DNA from: Bacteroidaceae bacterium
GTDB lineage: Bacteria; Bacteroidota; Bacteroidia; Bacteroidales; Bacteroidaceae
Length of the DNA stretch: 64,000 bases
Assembly (NCBI GenBank): GCA_902362375.1
Contig: CABIVS010000007.1
Coordinates: 186,001-250,000, forward strand
Direction: 5' to 3'
Shown here: positions 35,493 through 44,130 of the stretch, piece after piece
Numbering within the stretch: the first letter of the stretch is position 1
How the letters are laid out: each line of letters begins with the position of its first letter
Made by a program: the position numbers and the translations under genes
The notes under the pieces: generated by a model
Told to the model about the DNA's origin: nothing
Database searches by the model: none
The model's input: the letters and a program-made list of their open reading frames with translations, nothing else

Positions 35493-36012
35493 CGATTTTT
35501 TCAGAAAACGGACTTTCTTTAGGAGAGGCAAAGCCCACCCAGTTTCCATTCTCATCAATCATGAATTTCTGGAAATTCCACTGAACCGACGCATCTTCTT
35601 TACCATTCAGCTTCTTCTCTGTCAGCCATTGATAAAGAGGAGCGATTTCTTTCCCTTTGACGGAAATCTTAGCCATCATCGGAAAAGTGACACCGTAGTT
35701 CAAAGAACAAAATTGAGCTATTTCCTCATTACTTCCAGGTTCTTGCCCCATAAAGTTATTTGCCGGAAAACCGATTATTACAAAGTCTTTATCTTTATAT
35801 TTCTCATATAATTTCTCCAGTTGAGCATACTGTGGCGTCAGTCCGCACTTGGAAGCCACGTTGACCACAAGCACTTTCTTACCTTTCAATGAAGAAAGAG
35901 AAAATTCTTTGCCATCAATCGTTTTCACTGCAAAATCATAAAAAGACTTGTTCTGCGCTTCCAAAGAAACGGCAAACAACAGACTTACCATCATCAAGAC
36001 GAATGTTTTCAT
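35470..36012 (-). CDS. Glutathione peroxidase-like thiol peroxidase
   Basis: Reduces peroxides using a cysteine thiol. The 180 residues begin with a signal peptide (MKTFVLMMVSLLFAVSLEAQ), so the enzyme is exported to the periplasm, unlike many bacterial homologues. The active site has Cys56 in NVASKCGLTPQY in place of selenocysteine. Other conserved parts are FPANNFMGQEPGSNEEI (with the active-site Gln) and VQWNFQKFMI (with the Trp and Asn). In bacteria this family usually takes electrons from thioredoxin rather than glutathione. Confidence 0.93.
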   Translation of the reverse strand: MKTFVLMMVSLLFAVSLEAQNKSFYDFAVKTIDGKEFSLSSLKGKKVLVVNVASKCGLTPQYAQLEKLYEKYKDKDFVIIGFPANNFMGQEPGSNEEIAQFCSLNYGVTFPMMAKISVKGKEIAPLYQWLTEKKLNGKEDASVQWNFQKFMIDENGNWVGFASPKESPFSEKIVTWIEKE

Positions 36013-36071
36013 GGTGAATATACATTTAGTTTGTTTTTATAATAAACGAACCAATGTGAAGAAATGTTCTG

Positions 36072-38018
36072 TTATTCTATGATAGCTGCAAAACCTCCGT
36101 TTCTAACCATCTTAACGGTCAACAGCTCTCCGACTTTCACCTGCGATGACTTACAACGATAATCCATCGCCTGACGTCCTGCATTGATGCCATCTTCGAA
36201 AGATGTCATCTGATAAGAACGGCCTTTATTCAAAAAATCCAGCTTGATGGTAAATTCACGTTCTTTTTCACCATTGTTGGCGATTCCTCCTATGAACCAC
36301 TTATCACCTTTACGTTTCGCTACAATTACGTATTCACCGGCTTTAGCTTCCAGTGCCACTGTCTCATCCCAAGTTACAGGAACTTGTGTAATGAAGCGGG
36401 TACAATCTTCATTGCGATAATAAAGAGTCGGATTATCCGCCAACATCTGCAGAGCGCTTTCGAAAACCACAAACAATGCCAACTGATAAGCACGTGTTCC
36501 GATACTGGCAGCATTAGGGCGCTCTGCTCTATATACATTAGGCTGCATACTAATCATTGCTCCGGGAGTATAATCCATCGGACCAACTGCATTACGTATA
36601 AACGGTAAATACAGACTGTTATCCGGATAGCATCCTCCCATTTGTTCCATACCACGCACTCCTTCGTAAGAAAGGACATTCGGATATTTATATTCTAATC
36701 CAGCCGGTTTAAAAGAACCATGAAAATCAACAAACAAGTGATATTTAGCAGCTTCACGAGCTACCCGTTCGTAATAGTTGACCATCCACTGGTCACTTCT
36801 ATCCATAAAATCAATCTTGAGTCCTTTCACTCCCCATTCTTTGAAAGTTTTGAATAGATCAAAATTATTTTCCACAGTCAACCATGTCAGCCAAAGCACA
36901 ATCCCTACATTCCTTTCTTTGCCATAACGAATCAGTTCATGCAAATCTACTTTAGGGTTCGGCGTATAAGGGTCACGAGTACTTTCGGCCCAGCCTTCAT
37001 CCATAATAATATAAGGAATACCGAATTTGGAAGCAAAGTCGATGTAATACTTATAAGTCGCCAGATTATAGCCAGCAACAAAATTCACATCGGGCCCGTA
37101 AGGAGAGGCGTCATTCCACCATTCCCAACTTACTTGTCCCGGCTTTATCCATGAAACGTCTTGGAGCTGATTTTTTTCGGCAAGTCGATAAGTCATTGTA
37201 TTTTCAATCAGCTGCTTATCATTCCTACTTATCACAAAGTAACGCCAAGGATAATTTCTCGTACCTTTTGTCTTGGCAATATAATCAGCTTCTTCTGTGA
37301 TTTTCACACTACGATCACCACTTTCCGTAAAAGCAAGCGGAGTCTTAGGAAAAGTAGAGATCAGTCCATTTTCACCTGTTCCTTTGAGAAACATACATGG
37401 ATAATCGGTCAGGTCCGATTCACTGATTAATATCTTATAATCTTTCTTTGTGTCAATCAAAGCGGGCAGAACAGCCATTTTATCTTCCGGCTTCCATGTG
37501 TTACTCCAAATATGTGTATAAGGTTCTTCATAAGCTGTTTTGAAACCTCCCGGTTGTTGCAAGTGAAGCAGATAATCCGACGGGAAGTTGATAGCAAATT
37601 CTTCACTCATTACCTCAACATCACCTTTTTGCGAGGTAAGGAACCGATAAGCAACTCCATCGTCAAAGGCACGGAACTCTACTGAATAATCTTTGAAAGT
37701 CAGTAGCAATTGATTATAACGATTATTGATTTTTGAATATTTCAAGGGCACAACAGGAGTTAAATACTCGTCGATACTCATACGCTTCTGACGACGCAAC
37801 TTAGGATTCTGCCCCAACACTTGATTCTTCAGAGTCAACTGAATAGAGTTATCTTTCAATAATACTTCTCCGTTGTAATCTATACTGTAATAGATTTTAT
37901 CCGAAAGATTAAATAGTACTTTTATTTCTCCATTGGGAGATACTAACTCGAATTTGTTCTGGGAATGAAGTAGTGATGCCAAGCACAGGAACATCAATAG
38001 CAATAAATACTTTCTCAT
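36072..38018 (-). CDS. GH97 alpha-glycosidase
   Basis: A secreted enzyme of 648 residues (signal peptide ending LLHSQ) with the three-part GH97 layout. It has an N-terminal beta-sandwich, a TIM barrel (with IIMDEGWAESTRDPY and GLKIDFMDRSDQWM) and a C-terminal beta-domain. In the barrel, D403 and D406 in KIDFMDRSD sit where retaining GH97 enzymes such as the alpha-galactosidase BT1871 carry an Asp nucleophile, so a retaining mechanism is likely. The exact sugar (galactose or glucose) is not settled. It is probably periplasmic. A -7 box lies at 38061-38068. It stands alone but adjoins the second mannosidase locus. Confidence 0.93.
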   Translation of the reverse strand: MRKYLLLLMFLCLASLLHSQNKFELVSPNGEIKVLFNLSDKIYYSIDYNGEVLLKDNSIQLTLKNQVLGQNPKLRRQKRMSIDEYLTPVVPLKYSKINNRYNQLLLTFKDYSVEFRAFDDGVAYRFLTSQKGDVEVMSEEFAINFPSDYLLHLQQPGGFKTAYEEPYTHIWSNTWKPEDKMAVLPALIDTKKDYKILISESDLTDYPCMFLKGTGENGLISTFPKTPLAFTESGDRSVKITEEADYIAKTKGTRNYPWRYFVISRNDKQLIENTMTYRLAEKNQLQDVSWIKPGQVSWEWWNDASPYGPDVNFVAGYNLATYKYYIDFASKFGIPYIIMDEGWAESTRDPYTPNPKVDLHELIRYGKERNVGIVLWLTWLTVENNFDLFKTFKEWGVKGLKIDFMDRSDQWMVNYYERVAREAAKYHLFVDFHGSFKPAGLEYKYPNVLSYEGVRGMEQMGGCYPDNSLYLPFIRNAVGPMDYTPGAMISMQPNVYRAERPNAASIGTRAYQLALFVVFESALQMLADNPTLYYRNEDCTRFITQVPVTWDETVALEAKAGEYVIVAKRKGDKWFIGGIANNGEKEREFTIKLDFLNKGRSYQMTSFEDGINAGRQAMDYRCKSSQVKVGELLTVKMVRNGGFAAIIE

Positions 38019-38060
38019 TGTTTCTATTTTATGTTATACCGTAATTTGAAAGACTTTATA

Positions 38061-38068
38061 CAAAGATA
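38061..38068 (-). promoter_or_regulatory. -7 box for the GH97 gene
   Basis: On the minus strand this reads TATCTTTG, matching TAnnTTTG, 43 bases before the GH97 start. No -33 TTTG occurs at the right spacing. Confidence 0.5.
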
Positions 38069-38103
38069 AAGATTCTGTTTAAAGTCCGTATTAAAACCTC
38101 ACT

Positions 38104-38230
38104 GTTTTTCTTGGAAAAGATAACGATGAAGCTACTGCCTCATTCTGACACTGCACGTTTATAATTCAACCTACCACTCCTTACCAAATCCAACTTTATG
38201 TCATTATTTACATCATACTTCAAATAAGAA
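38104..38230 (-). pseudogene. Remnant of a GH92 C-terminus
   Basis: Read on the minus strand, the sequence translates as SYLKYDVNNDIKLDLV, then RLNYKRAVSE and a stop. This matches the end of the intact GH92 at 38605-40959 (SYLKYADIRDGVKLRFIM, then KPNYKRAVSDEAVAPS). The nucleotide similarity continues past the stop: a sequence encoding AV.ASLS-type residues is still visible in another frame. This is a decayed extra copy of a GH92 tail. The rest of the gene is missing. Confidence 0.75.
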
Positions 38231-38233
38231 AGA

Positions 38234-38279
38234 AATTCTCCGTTATAATCTATTATTACATAGGTTACAACGGAGAATT
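38234..38279. terminator. Hairpin between the two remnants
   Basis: AATTCTCCGTTATAATC (38234-38250) pairs with the complementary arm at 38263-38279, with two mismatches over 17 positions and a 12-base loop. It may be the terminator of the decayed gene upstream on the minus strand. Confidence 0.6.
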
Positions 38280-38305
38280 CCAATATACCAGAACCTCACT
38301 TAGCA

Positions 38306-38592
38306 TTAATTTAAAGGACTAGGCAATACTCCTTCAAAGGTCATCTTCACCATATTATAATGTACCCAACTACCATGATACATATAATATGCCCGTCATC
38401 ATCTTTGAATGCAAACTAATCAACAGGTCGAGCTGCATGGACTATCTTATCAATTAGAAATTCACCTAAAGCATCCTTAAAACGGGCTTGCAAGACGATT
38501 TAATATAACTACGCCAATCCCCTGCTTCACCATTATTCTGAACATCATTTACTCTGAAAAATACAACTTCTTCAAGGCCGGCATATCAACTA
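38306..38592 (-). pseudogene. Decayed gene fragment (possibly glycoside hydrolase)
   Basis: Joining frames on the minus strand gives a protein-like tail. It reads EVVFFRVNDVQNNGEAGDW, continues as LGEFLIDKIVHAARPVD, then FKDDDG followed after a shift by AYYMYHGSWVHYNMVKMTF and EGVLPSPLN with a stop at 38306. At least three frame changes or stops interrupt it. The DDDG...YMYHGS pattern resembles a GH43-type blade, but the match is weak. Together with the GH92 remnant it shows that this 490-base gap is a gene graveyard downstream of the intact GH92. Confidence 0.55.
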
Positions 38593-38604
38593 AAAAAAAC
38601 AGGA

Positions 38605-40959
38605 TTACCACTCTTTTTTCTTTTCTGAAAAATTTACCTGATATTTCATTGTCTTTCCCGGTAACGACAAAGAAGGAGCTACCGCTTCATCTGATACGGC
38701 ACGCTTATAGTTCGGTTTACTGCTCATGATAAAACGCAGTTTCACGCCATCACGTATATCCGCATACTTCAAATAGGATTTGTCATATTTCTTACCATTA
38801 ACATATAATTCCTTCACATACACATTCTTCGGCGACCAATTATCTGCTGTCATTTCAATCACCTTTCCATTACTCATCTGAACGGATATACCCTTAACAC
38901 AAGGTGAACCTATATTATAGACATTACTTGACGGAGCAACCGGATAAAAGCCCAAACAATTGAACATATACCAAGCAGACATCTGACCACAATCGTCATT
39001 TCCACTCAAGGCATCCGGCGTATCGCCATAGAAACGATCAACAATGGTACGAATCCATTTCTGACATTTCCAAGGTTCTTTCAGATAGTTATAAAGATAA
39101 GCCACATGATGACAGGGCTCATTTCCATGCCAATAAGCACCGATACGTCCCTGAATGTCATGAGCACCCGGAATATCATCCGGTAATTCCACCGTGAACA
39201 ATTCATCCAGACGATTACGGAACCACTCCTCACCGGCTTCATTTATATACCCTTGTACATCTTGTGGGACATACCAAGTATATTGGACCGTAAAACCTTC
39301 CGTTATATCTCCCCAGCCATGCACAGAACCGGGCCCCTGATAAGCAACGGGAGTAAACGGAGTACGCCAGCCACCCTTACTGTCACGTCCGCGCATATAC
39401 TTCGTTTCGGGATCGATCAGAGTCTGATAAGACAATGCCCGATTCAGGAAATATCGGTAATCACCTTCCTTACCTAACTTCTTGGCTGCCTGTGCGATGC
39501 AAAAATCATCATAAGCATATTCCAACGTCTTGGAAACGGATTCCGCTTCCTTATCGAAAGGCACATATCCCATTGCACGATACTCCGGCAGACAATCGTA
39601 ATTCGGATTCATCGCCGTAGTCTTCATCGCTTCGTAAGCACGTTCATAATCGAAGCCTTTGACCTCTTTCACGATCATGTCCGCCAAAACGGAGACTGCA
39701 TGGTAACCAATCATACACCAAGTTTCATTTCCATAAAACGACCAAATAGGAAGCATCTTCTCTACGCTCTTGTCATAATGTGCCAACATCGAATTGGCAA
39801 TATTGGCATTTACATCCTGCTGCACAAGGTTGAACCAGGGATGCAAGGCACGATAAGTATCCCAAAGAGAAAATACGGTATAGTTGGTGAAGCCTTCCGC
39901 TTTCTCTATATTCTTGTCTAGTCCGCGGAACTGCCCGTCTGAATCCTGAAAGATGAACGGATGCAAAGCCGCATGGTAAGCCGACGTATAGAAAGTTCTT
40001 TTCGTTTTAAGATCGGCAATAAGGGTATATTTCCCTAGTTCCTTTTCCCACAGAGCTTCACCTCTGGCTTTCAGATCATCGAAAGTCAGTCCGGAAAGTT
40101 CTTCTATATTATTCTTCGCACCATTCGTGCTGACTGACGAGATGGCAGTTTTCACAATCACCTCCTCTCCAGCTTTTGTTTCAAAAGAGATGCAGGCCAT
40201 CAGATTCTTGCCCCAAGTCTCGTAGCAGCTACGGAAACGGGAAGTGTTATAAATCACCGGCTTCTTATCTTGCATAAAACGCAGTCCGGTCAACTTTTTA
40301 GAAAAAGTAGCCGTAAAATAGACATGGCGTTCCGGTCCCCAGCCCTTCACCAGTTTATAGCCGGTGATGGTAGAGTCGTTCTCCATGCGCAGATTCGCCC
40401 ATTCACAAGATTGCCATAAAGTATGATTCATGTCAATCATGATAAAAGACTTGTCTGATTGAGGGTAAGTAAAGCGGAACATACCGCTGCGCACGCCTGA
40501 TGTCATTTCAGCCTTCACTCCATAGTCTGTCAATTCTACCGCATAATAATTTGGGGATGCCCACTCCCTTTCATGTGAATAATGGGAACGGTATCCTTTT
40601 TCCGGATTCTCACGAGTACCCGGTTCTAGTTTCATTTCCCCGGTTCCCGGAATGAACAGGAAATCTCCTAAGTCAGGTATGCCAGTCCCACTCAAATGAG
40701 TCAAGCTGAACCCTAATAATGTGGAGTGATTGTATTTGTAACCGGAAGCGGCATCATAGAATTTGCTGTCTGTATCCGGACTCATCTGGATTCCTCCGAA
40801 AGGAATCTGTGCACCCGGATAGACATTCCCATAACCGTCCGTCCCCACAAATGGATTCACATAATCAATCAGCTTTTCGGTTTGAGCCATGCCCGGCAAA
40901 GCACTCACCAGGCATAGCCAGACCAAAAACAATCCTCTTTTACCCATTACACTCACCAT
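38605..40959 (-). CDS. GH92 alpha-mannosidase (BT3965-like)
   Basis: Exo-alpha-mannosidase of up to 784 residues. A start at the ATG at 40947 (MGKRGLF) gives a cleaner signal peptide, ending ALPGMAQ. GH92 motifs: YVNPFVGTDGYGNVYPGA, YWHGNEPCHH and GNDDCGQMSAW. By alignment to BT3990, E554 is the acid and D656 the base, within the triplet N654-D655-D656 rather than N-E-D. The alpha-1,2-type H-E pair is absent. The C-terminus has about 30 extra residues (GKTMKYQVNFSEKKKEW). It ends the operon 44131>41782>40974>38605, 14 bases after the metallopeptidase gene. Confidence 0.96.
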   Translation of the reverse strand: MVSVMGKRGLFLVWLCLVSALPGMAQTEKLIDYVNPFVGTDGYGNVYPGAQIPFGGIQMSPDTDSKFYDAASGYKYNHSTLLGFSLTHLSGTGIPDLGDFLFIPGTGEMKLEPGTRENPEKGYRSHYSHEREWASPNYYAVELTDYGVKAEMTSGVRSGMFRFTYPQSDKSFIMIDMNHTLWQSCEWANLRMENDSTITGYKLVKGWGPERHVYFTATFSKKLTGLRFMQDKKPVIYNTSRFRSCYETWGKNLMACISFETKAGEEVIVKTAISSVSTNGAKNNIEELSGLTFDDLKARGEALWEKELGKYTLIADLKTKRTFYTSAYHAALHPFIFQDSDGQFRGLDKNIEKAEGFTNYTVFSLWDTYRALHPWFNLVQQDVNANIANSMLAHYDKSVEKMLPIWSFYGNETWCMIGYHAVSVLADMIVKEVKGFDYERAYEAMKTTAMNPNYDCLPEYRAMGYVPFDKEAESVSKTLEYAYDDFCIAQAAKKLGKEGDYRYFLNRALSYQTLIDPETKYMRGRDSKGGWRTPFTPVAYQGPGSVHGWGDITEGFTVQYTWYVPQDVQGYINEAGEEWFRNRLDELFTVELPDDIPGAHDIQGRIGAYWHGNEPCHHVAYLYNYLKEPWKCQKWIRTIVDRFYGDTPDALSGNDDCGQMSAWYMFNCLGFYPVAPSSNVYNIGSPCVKGISVQMSNGKVIEMTADNWSPKNVYVKELYVNGKKYDKSYLKYADIRDGVKLRFIMSSKPNYKRAVSDEAVAPSLSLPGKTMKYQVNFSEKKKEW

Positions 40960-40973
40960 ATTTATACTCTTTA

Positions 40974-41768
40974 TTATGCCTGTATATCACCTACGGCAAT
41001 CTGATATTCGCGCCACAACTCGTCTATGTTATATTCATCTCCCAAGATATGCTTGATAGCTCCATCGAACGACCAAGGAATTACCTCCAATGTACTCCGG
41101 TTAAACTTACGCAGGAACTCAGGGTCTTTGTTGTCACGCAACCACACGAAGAAATAACCCGCCGTACGATATCCATCCATATAATTTCCACCTTTCGGAC
41201 GGGCATTCGGTCCGTCAAATCCTCCATTGGCAACCCGCACGGCGTCTGCCATTCCCTCGATAAATGCCCAGAACACACGATTAGTTCCGTAAGAGCCAAT
41301 TCCCTGTGGTTCCAGCTGATATGCGTGCGTCAATTCATGCAAAAGTACCCCGCGTGTTTCAAAAAATAACTTAGCTGTATCATTCGCTGCAAAAGATTTC
41401 TCAATGTGACGTGTACTGTAGAAGATTGTCACATCGCCATTACCACCGCCTTTGGCTGAAACGCCGTCAACATCTTCCAATGTATAATGTATCTTGTATA
41501 CAGTTGGAATACTATCTTCAGGCGAGTTGTAAAGAGTAGCCAATACAGTACGTGCCTGTTCCTTGATGTATGATTCAGCATCGGGAATGATCCGGTGGTA
41601 AATGTCCGATCCCAGCGTTTCCGGTGCTTTGTCCTCAAACAATATAGCACCCGTATTGTACTCCTTCCATACGTCAGGATTATCCTCCACTTGTTTTTGC
41701 GCACTTGCAGCACAAGCCCCCATACCTACCAGCAGGCAGGCTGCATAGATTAAATGTCTCTTTTTCAT
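40974..41768 (-). CDS. BSP-family secreted metallopeptidase
   Basis: A 264-residue exported protein. The N-terminus (MKKRHLIYAACLLVGMGAC) can be read as a lipoprotein signal (Cys19) or as a type I signal cleaved after ASA. The body matches the plant/bacterial basic secretory protein (BSP) peptidase family. The zinc motif HELTHAYQ has H144, E145 and H148, and the downstream WAFIEGMADAVRV supplies the expected acidic ligand region. Length and motif order are normal. It is sandwiched between GH92 genes, 13 bases after one and 14 before another. The inferred role is to open up glycoprotein substrate so that mannosidases can work. Confidence 0.9.
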   Translation of the reverse strand: MKKRHLIYAACLLVGMGACAASAQKQVEDNPDVWKEYNTGAILFEDKAPETLGSDIYHRIIPDAESYIKEQARTVLATLYNSPEDSIPTVYKIHYTLEDVDGVSAKGGGNGDVTIFYSTRHIEKSFAANDTAKLFFETRGVLLHELTHAYQLEPQGIGSYGTNRVFWAFIEGMADAVRVANGGFDGPNARPKGGNYMDGYRTAGYFFVWLRDNKDPEFLRKFNRSTLEVIPWSFDGAIKHILGDEYNIDELWREYQIAVGDIQA

Positions 41769-41781
41769 ATTCCTTTATTGA

Positions 41782-44124
41782 TTATTTGTTGATTCCGTTA
41801 GTTAATGAATAAGGTTTATCCTCCGGTGATAATCCACGGCGTTTGTTAGGTGACGCGCCCATCTTGAATTCCAGCACGCCTCCTTTCAGTATGTCCTCAT
41901 GTGTAATATACATCTTGTCGTATACCTTGCCGTTCAGCTTCAGCGACTGTACGTAACGTTTCTTGTCGCTAACACCCGGCGCTTTGATCTCCAGTGTCTT
42001 TCCGTCAGGAAGCGTCAGCTTCAGATAAGGCAGATAGGGTGCTCCCAACACATACTGGTCCGTACCGGGACAAACCGGATAAAAGCCCATCACGGAGAAA
42101 AGATACCATGCCGACATCTGTCCGCAGTCATCATTTCCACCCAATCCGTTAATATCATTCTTGTACATCTTATTTAGAATCTCACGCAGCCAATACTGTG
42201 TTTTCCACGGCTGGGAAGTCCATGCATATAGATAAGGCACATGGTGGCTCGGTTCATTACCATGCACATATCCGCCTACCAGACACTCTTCTGTAATATC
42301 TTCATTATGCTCATAGTACTTCTCCGGCAAATGCATGGAGAACAGTTCATCCAGTTTCTGCACGAATGTCCTTTCTCCCCCCATCAAATCGATCATGCCA
42401 AACACATCGTGCGGCACATGGAAAGAGAAATTCCATGAATTGCCCTCGATAAAACCTTCACCGTAGGTTTGCAATACATCAAACTCTTTCTTGAAAGAAC
42501 CGTCACTATAACGAGGACGGGCAAAACCAATACTTGTATCATAGATCGTACGATAATTGAGGGCGCGTTTCCGGTAAGCCTCCGCTATTTCCTTGTTGCC
42601 TGCTTTCAAAGCTGTCTGATAGATAGTCCAGTCGTCATATGCATACTCCAAAGTGGAAGAGGCTGCCGTACCGCTCTTGTCTAGCGGAATATATCCCAAC
42701 TTCATATAATCGGCTACACCTTCATAGTATGGAACGGTGGAGGTGCTCACCATCGCCGCCAATGCTTCGTCCACATTCGAAAAAACACCTTTGGCTATTG
42801 CATCCGCCAACACGGAAACGGCATGATAACCGCTCATGCACCAGTTTTCATTTCCCATCAGGCTCCATACCGGCAACATTCCGTGCACGCTTTGCTGCTC
42901 ATGTTTAATCATGGATCCCACCATATCGGCATTGCGTCCCGGTTTCACCAGATTCAGGAAAGGATGTTCCGCACGGTAGGTATCCCAAAGAGAGAATATA
43001 GTGTAGTTGGTGAATCCCTCCGCCCGGTGTATGTTATGATCCAAGCCGCGATAGCAACCGTCTACATCCATATATACAGACGGATTAATCATGGTGTGGT
43101 AAAGGGAAGTATAGAACATCGCTTTCTGGTCGGGCGTACCTTCGATCTCAAAATGATCCAGTTCGTTATTCCAATCTGTACGGGCAGCTTCCACCAACTG
43201 TTCGAAGTTCTTTCCGGAAGTTTCGGCACGCAGATTCTTGACCGCACCTTCCGTACTGACTGCTGACAATGCCACTTTTACGACCAGTTCCGGGTTGTTA
43301 GCGGTATCGAAGTTAAAATAAGCTACGATCTTACGACCGGTGATCTCCGGGAAATTCTTTTCCAGACTGAAGCGACGCCAGAAGCCATTGTAGAGAGACT
43401 TTTCCTTATCTTTGTATCCATAATCTCTGACAGGCTGCGAGAACGAGATAGCAAAATAAGTGTAGTTGGTACGAGCCCATCCGTTGGTAATACGGTATCC
43501 AGTCAGCAAGGTATCATTCTCCACCCTTAGATTCGCCCACAGCACTTTGCCGTCATAATTATAAATACCATGCACCAAGTCCAGAATCAGATGACCGTCT
43601 TTTCCTTTTGGGAAAGTGTATTTATGTACACCCGTCCGTTGTGTCGCCGTCAGTTGGGCTTTAATGCCATAATCGTCCAGCATCACTTCATAATATCCGG
43701 GAACAGCCTTTTCTGTGGCATGGTCGAAACGCGAACGGTATCCTTCTTCCGGATGATTCGCCCGTCCGGGATTCAACTTCACATCGCCAACAGCGGGCAT
43801 CAGCAGGATGTCTCCCAAATCGGAATGTCCCGTGCCGCTAAGATGGGTGTGACTGAAACCGACAATGGTCTTGTCCCGATACTGGTAACCGGCACAATAT
43901 TCATAAGCATTTTTTTGATAAGCCCCATTCACATTATGCGGAATTGTATCTGTGTCCGGACTCAACTGCACCCATCCGAAAGGAGTACAAGCACCGGGAA
44001 AGGTATGCCCCATCCCGTTGGTACCGATTATCGGATTCACATAGTCCACTGGTTGTTGCGCTATGGCGGACAAAGTTGCCGCCGCCATAGTCATCATCAA
44101 TACTTTCTTTTTCATATTATTCAT
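41782..44124 (-). CDS. GH92 alpha-mannosidase (BT3963-like)
   Basis: Exo-alpha-mannosidase of 780 residues. The signal peptide ends in LSAIAQ; the ATG at 44115 (MKKKVLMMT) is the more likely start. Motifs: YVNPIIGTNGMGHTFPGA, YVHGNEPSHH and GNDDCGQMSAW. By alignment to BT3990, E560 is the acid and D666 the base, in an N-D-D triplet (664-666). No alpha-1,2-type H-E pair. The C-terminus (KRRGLSPEDKPYSLTNG) resembles the tails of the 8216 and 44131 genes. It starts six bases after the stop of the upstream GH92, so the two are co-translated. Confidence 0.96.
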   Translation of the reverse strand: MNNMKKKVLMMTMAAATLSAIAQQPVDYVNPIIGTNGMGHTFPGACTPFGWVQLSPDTDTIPHNVNGAYQKNAYEYCAGYQYRDKTIVGFSHTHLSGTGHSDLGDILLMPAVGDVKLNPGRANHPEEGYRSRFDHATEKAVPGYYEVMLDDYGIKAQLTATQRTGVHKYTFPKGKDGHLILDLVHGIYNYDGKVLWANLRVENDTLLTGYRITNGWARTNYTYFAISFSQPVRDYGYKDKEKSLYNGFWRRFSLEKNFPEITGRKIVAYFNFDTANNPELVVKVALSAVSTEGAVKNLRAETSGKNFEQLVEAARTDWNNELDHFEIEGTPDQKAMFYTSLYHTMINPSVYMDVDGCYRGLDHNIHRAEGFTNYTIFSLWDTYRAEHPFLNLVKPGRNADMVGSMIKHEQQSVHGMLPVWSLMGNENWCMSGYHAVSVLADAIAKGVFSNVDEALAAMVSTSTVPYYEGVADYMKLGYIPLDKSGTAASSTLEYAYDDWTIYQTALKAGNKEIAEAYRKRALNYRTIYDTSIGFARPRYSDGSFKKEFDVLQTYGEGFIEGNSWNFSFHVPHDVFGMIDLMGGERTFVQKLDELFSMHLPEKYYEHNEDITEECLVGGYVHGNEPSHHVPYLYAWTSQPWKTQYWLREILNKMYKNDINGLGGNDDCGQMSAWYLFSVMGFYPVCPGTDQYVLGAPYLPYLKLTLPDGKTLEIKAPGVSDKKRYVQSLKLNGKVYDKMYITHEDILKGGVLEFKMGASPNKRRGLSPEDKPYSLTNGINK

Positions 44125-44130
44125 ATCTGC

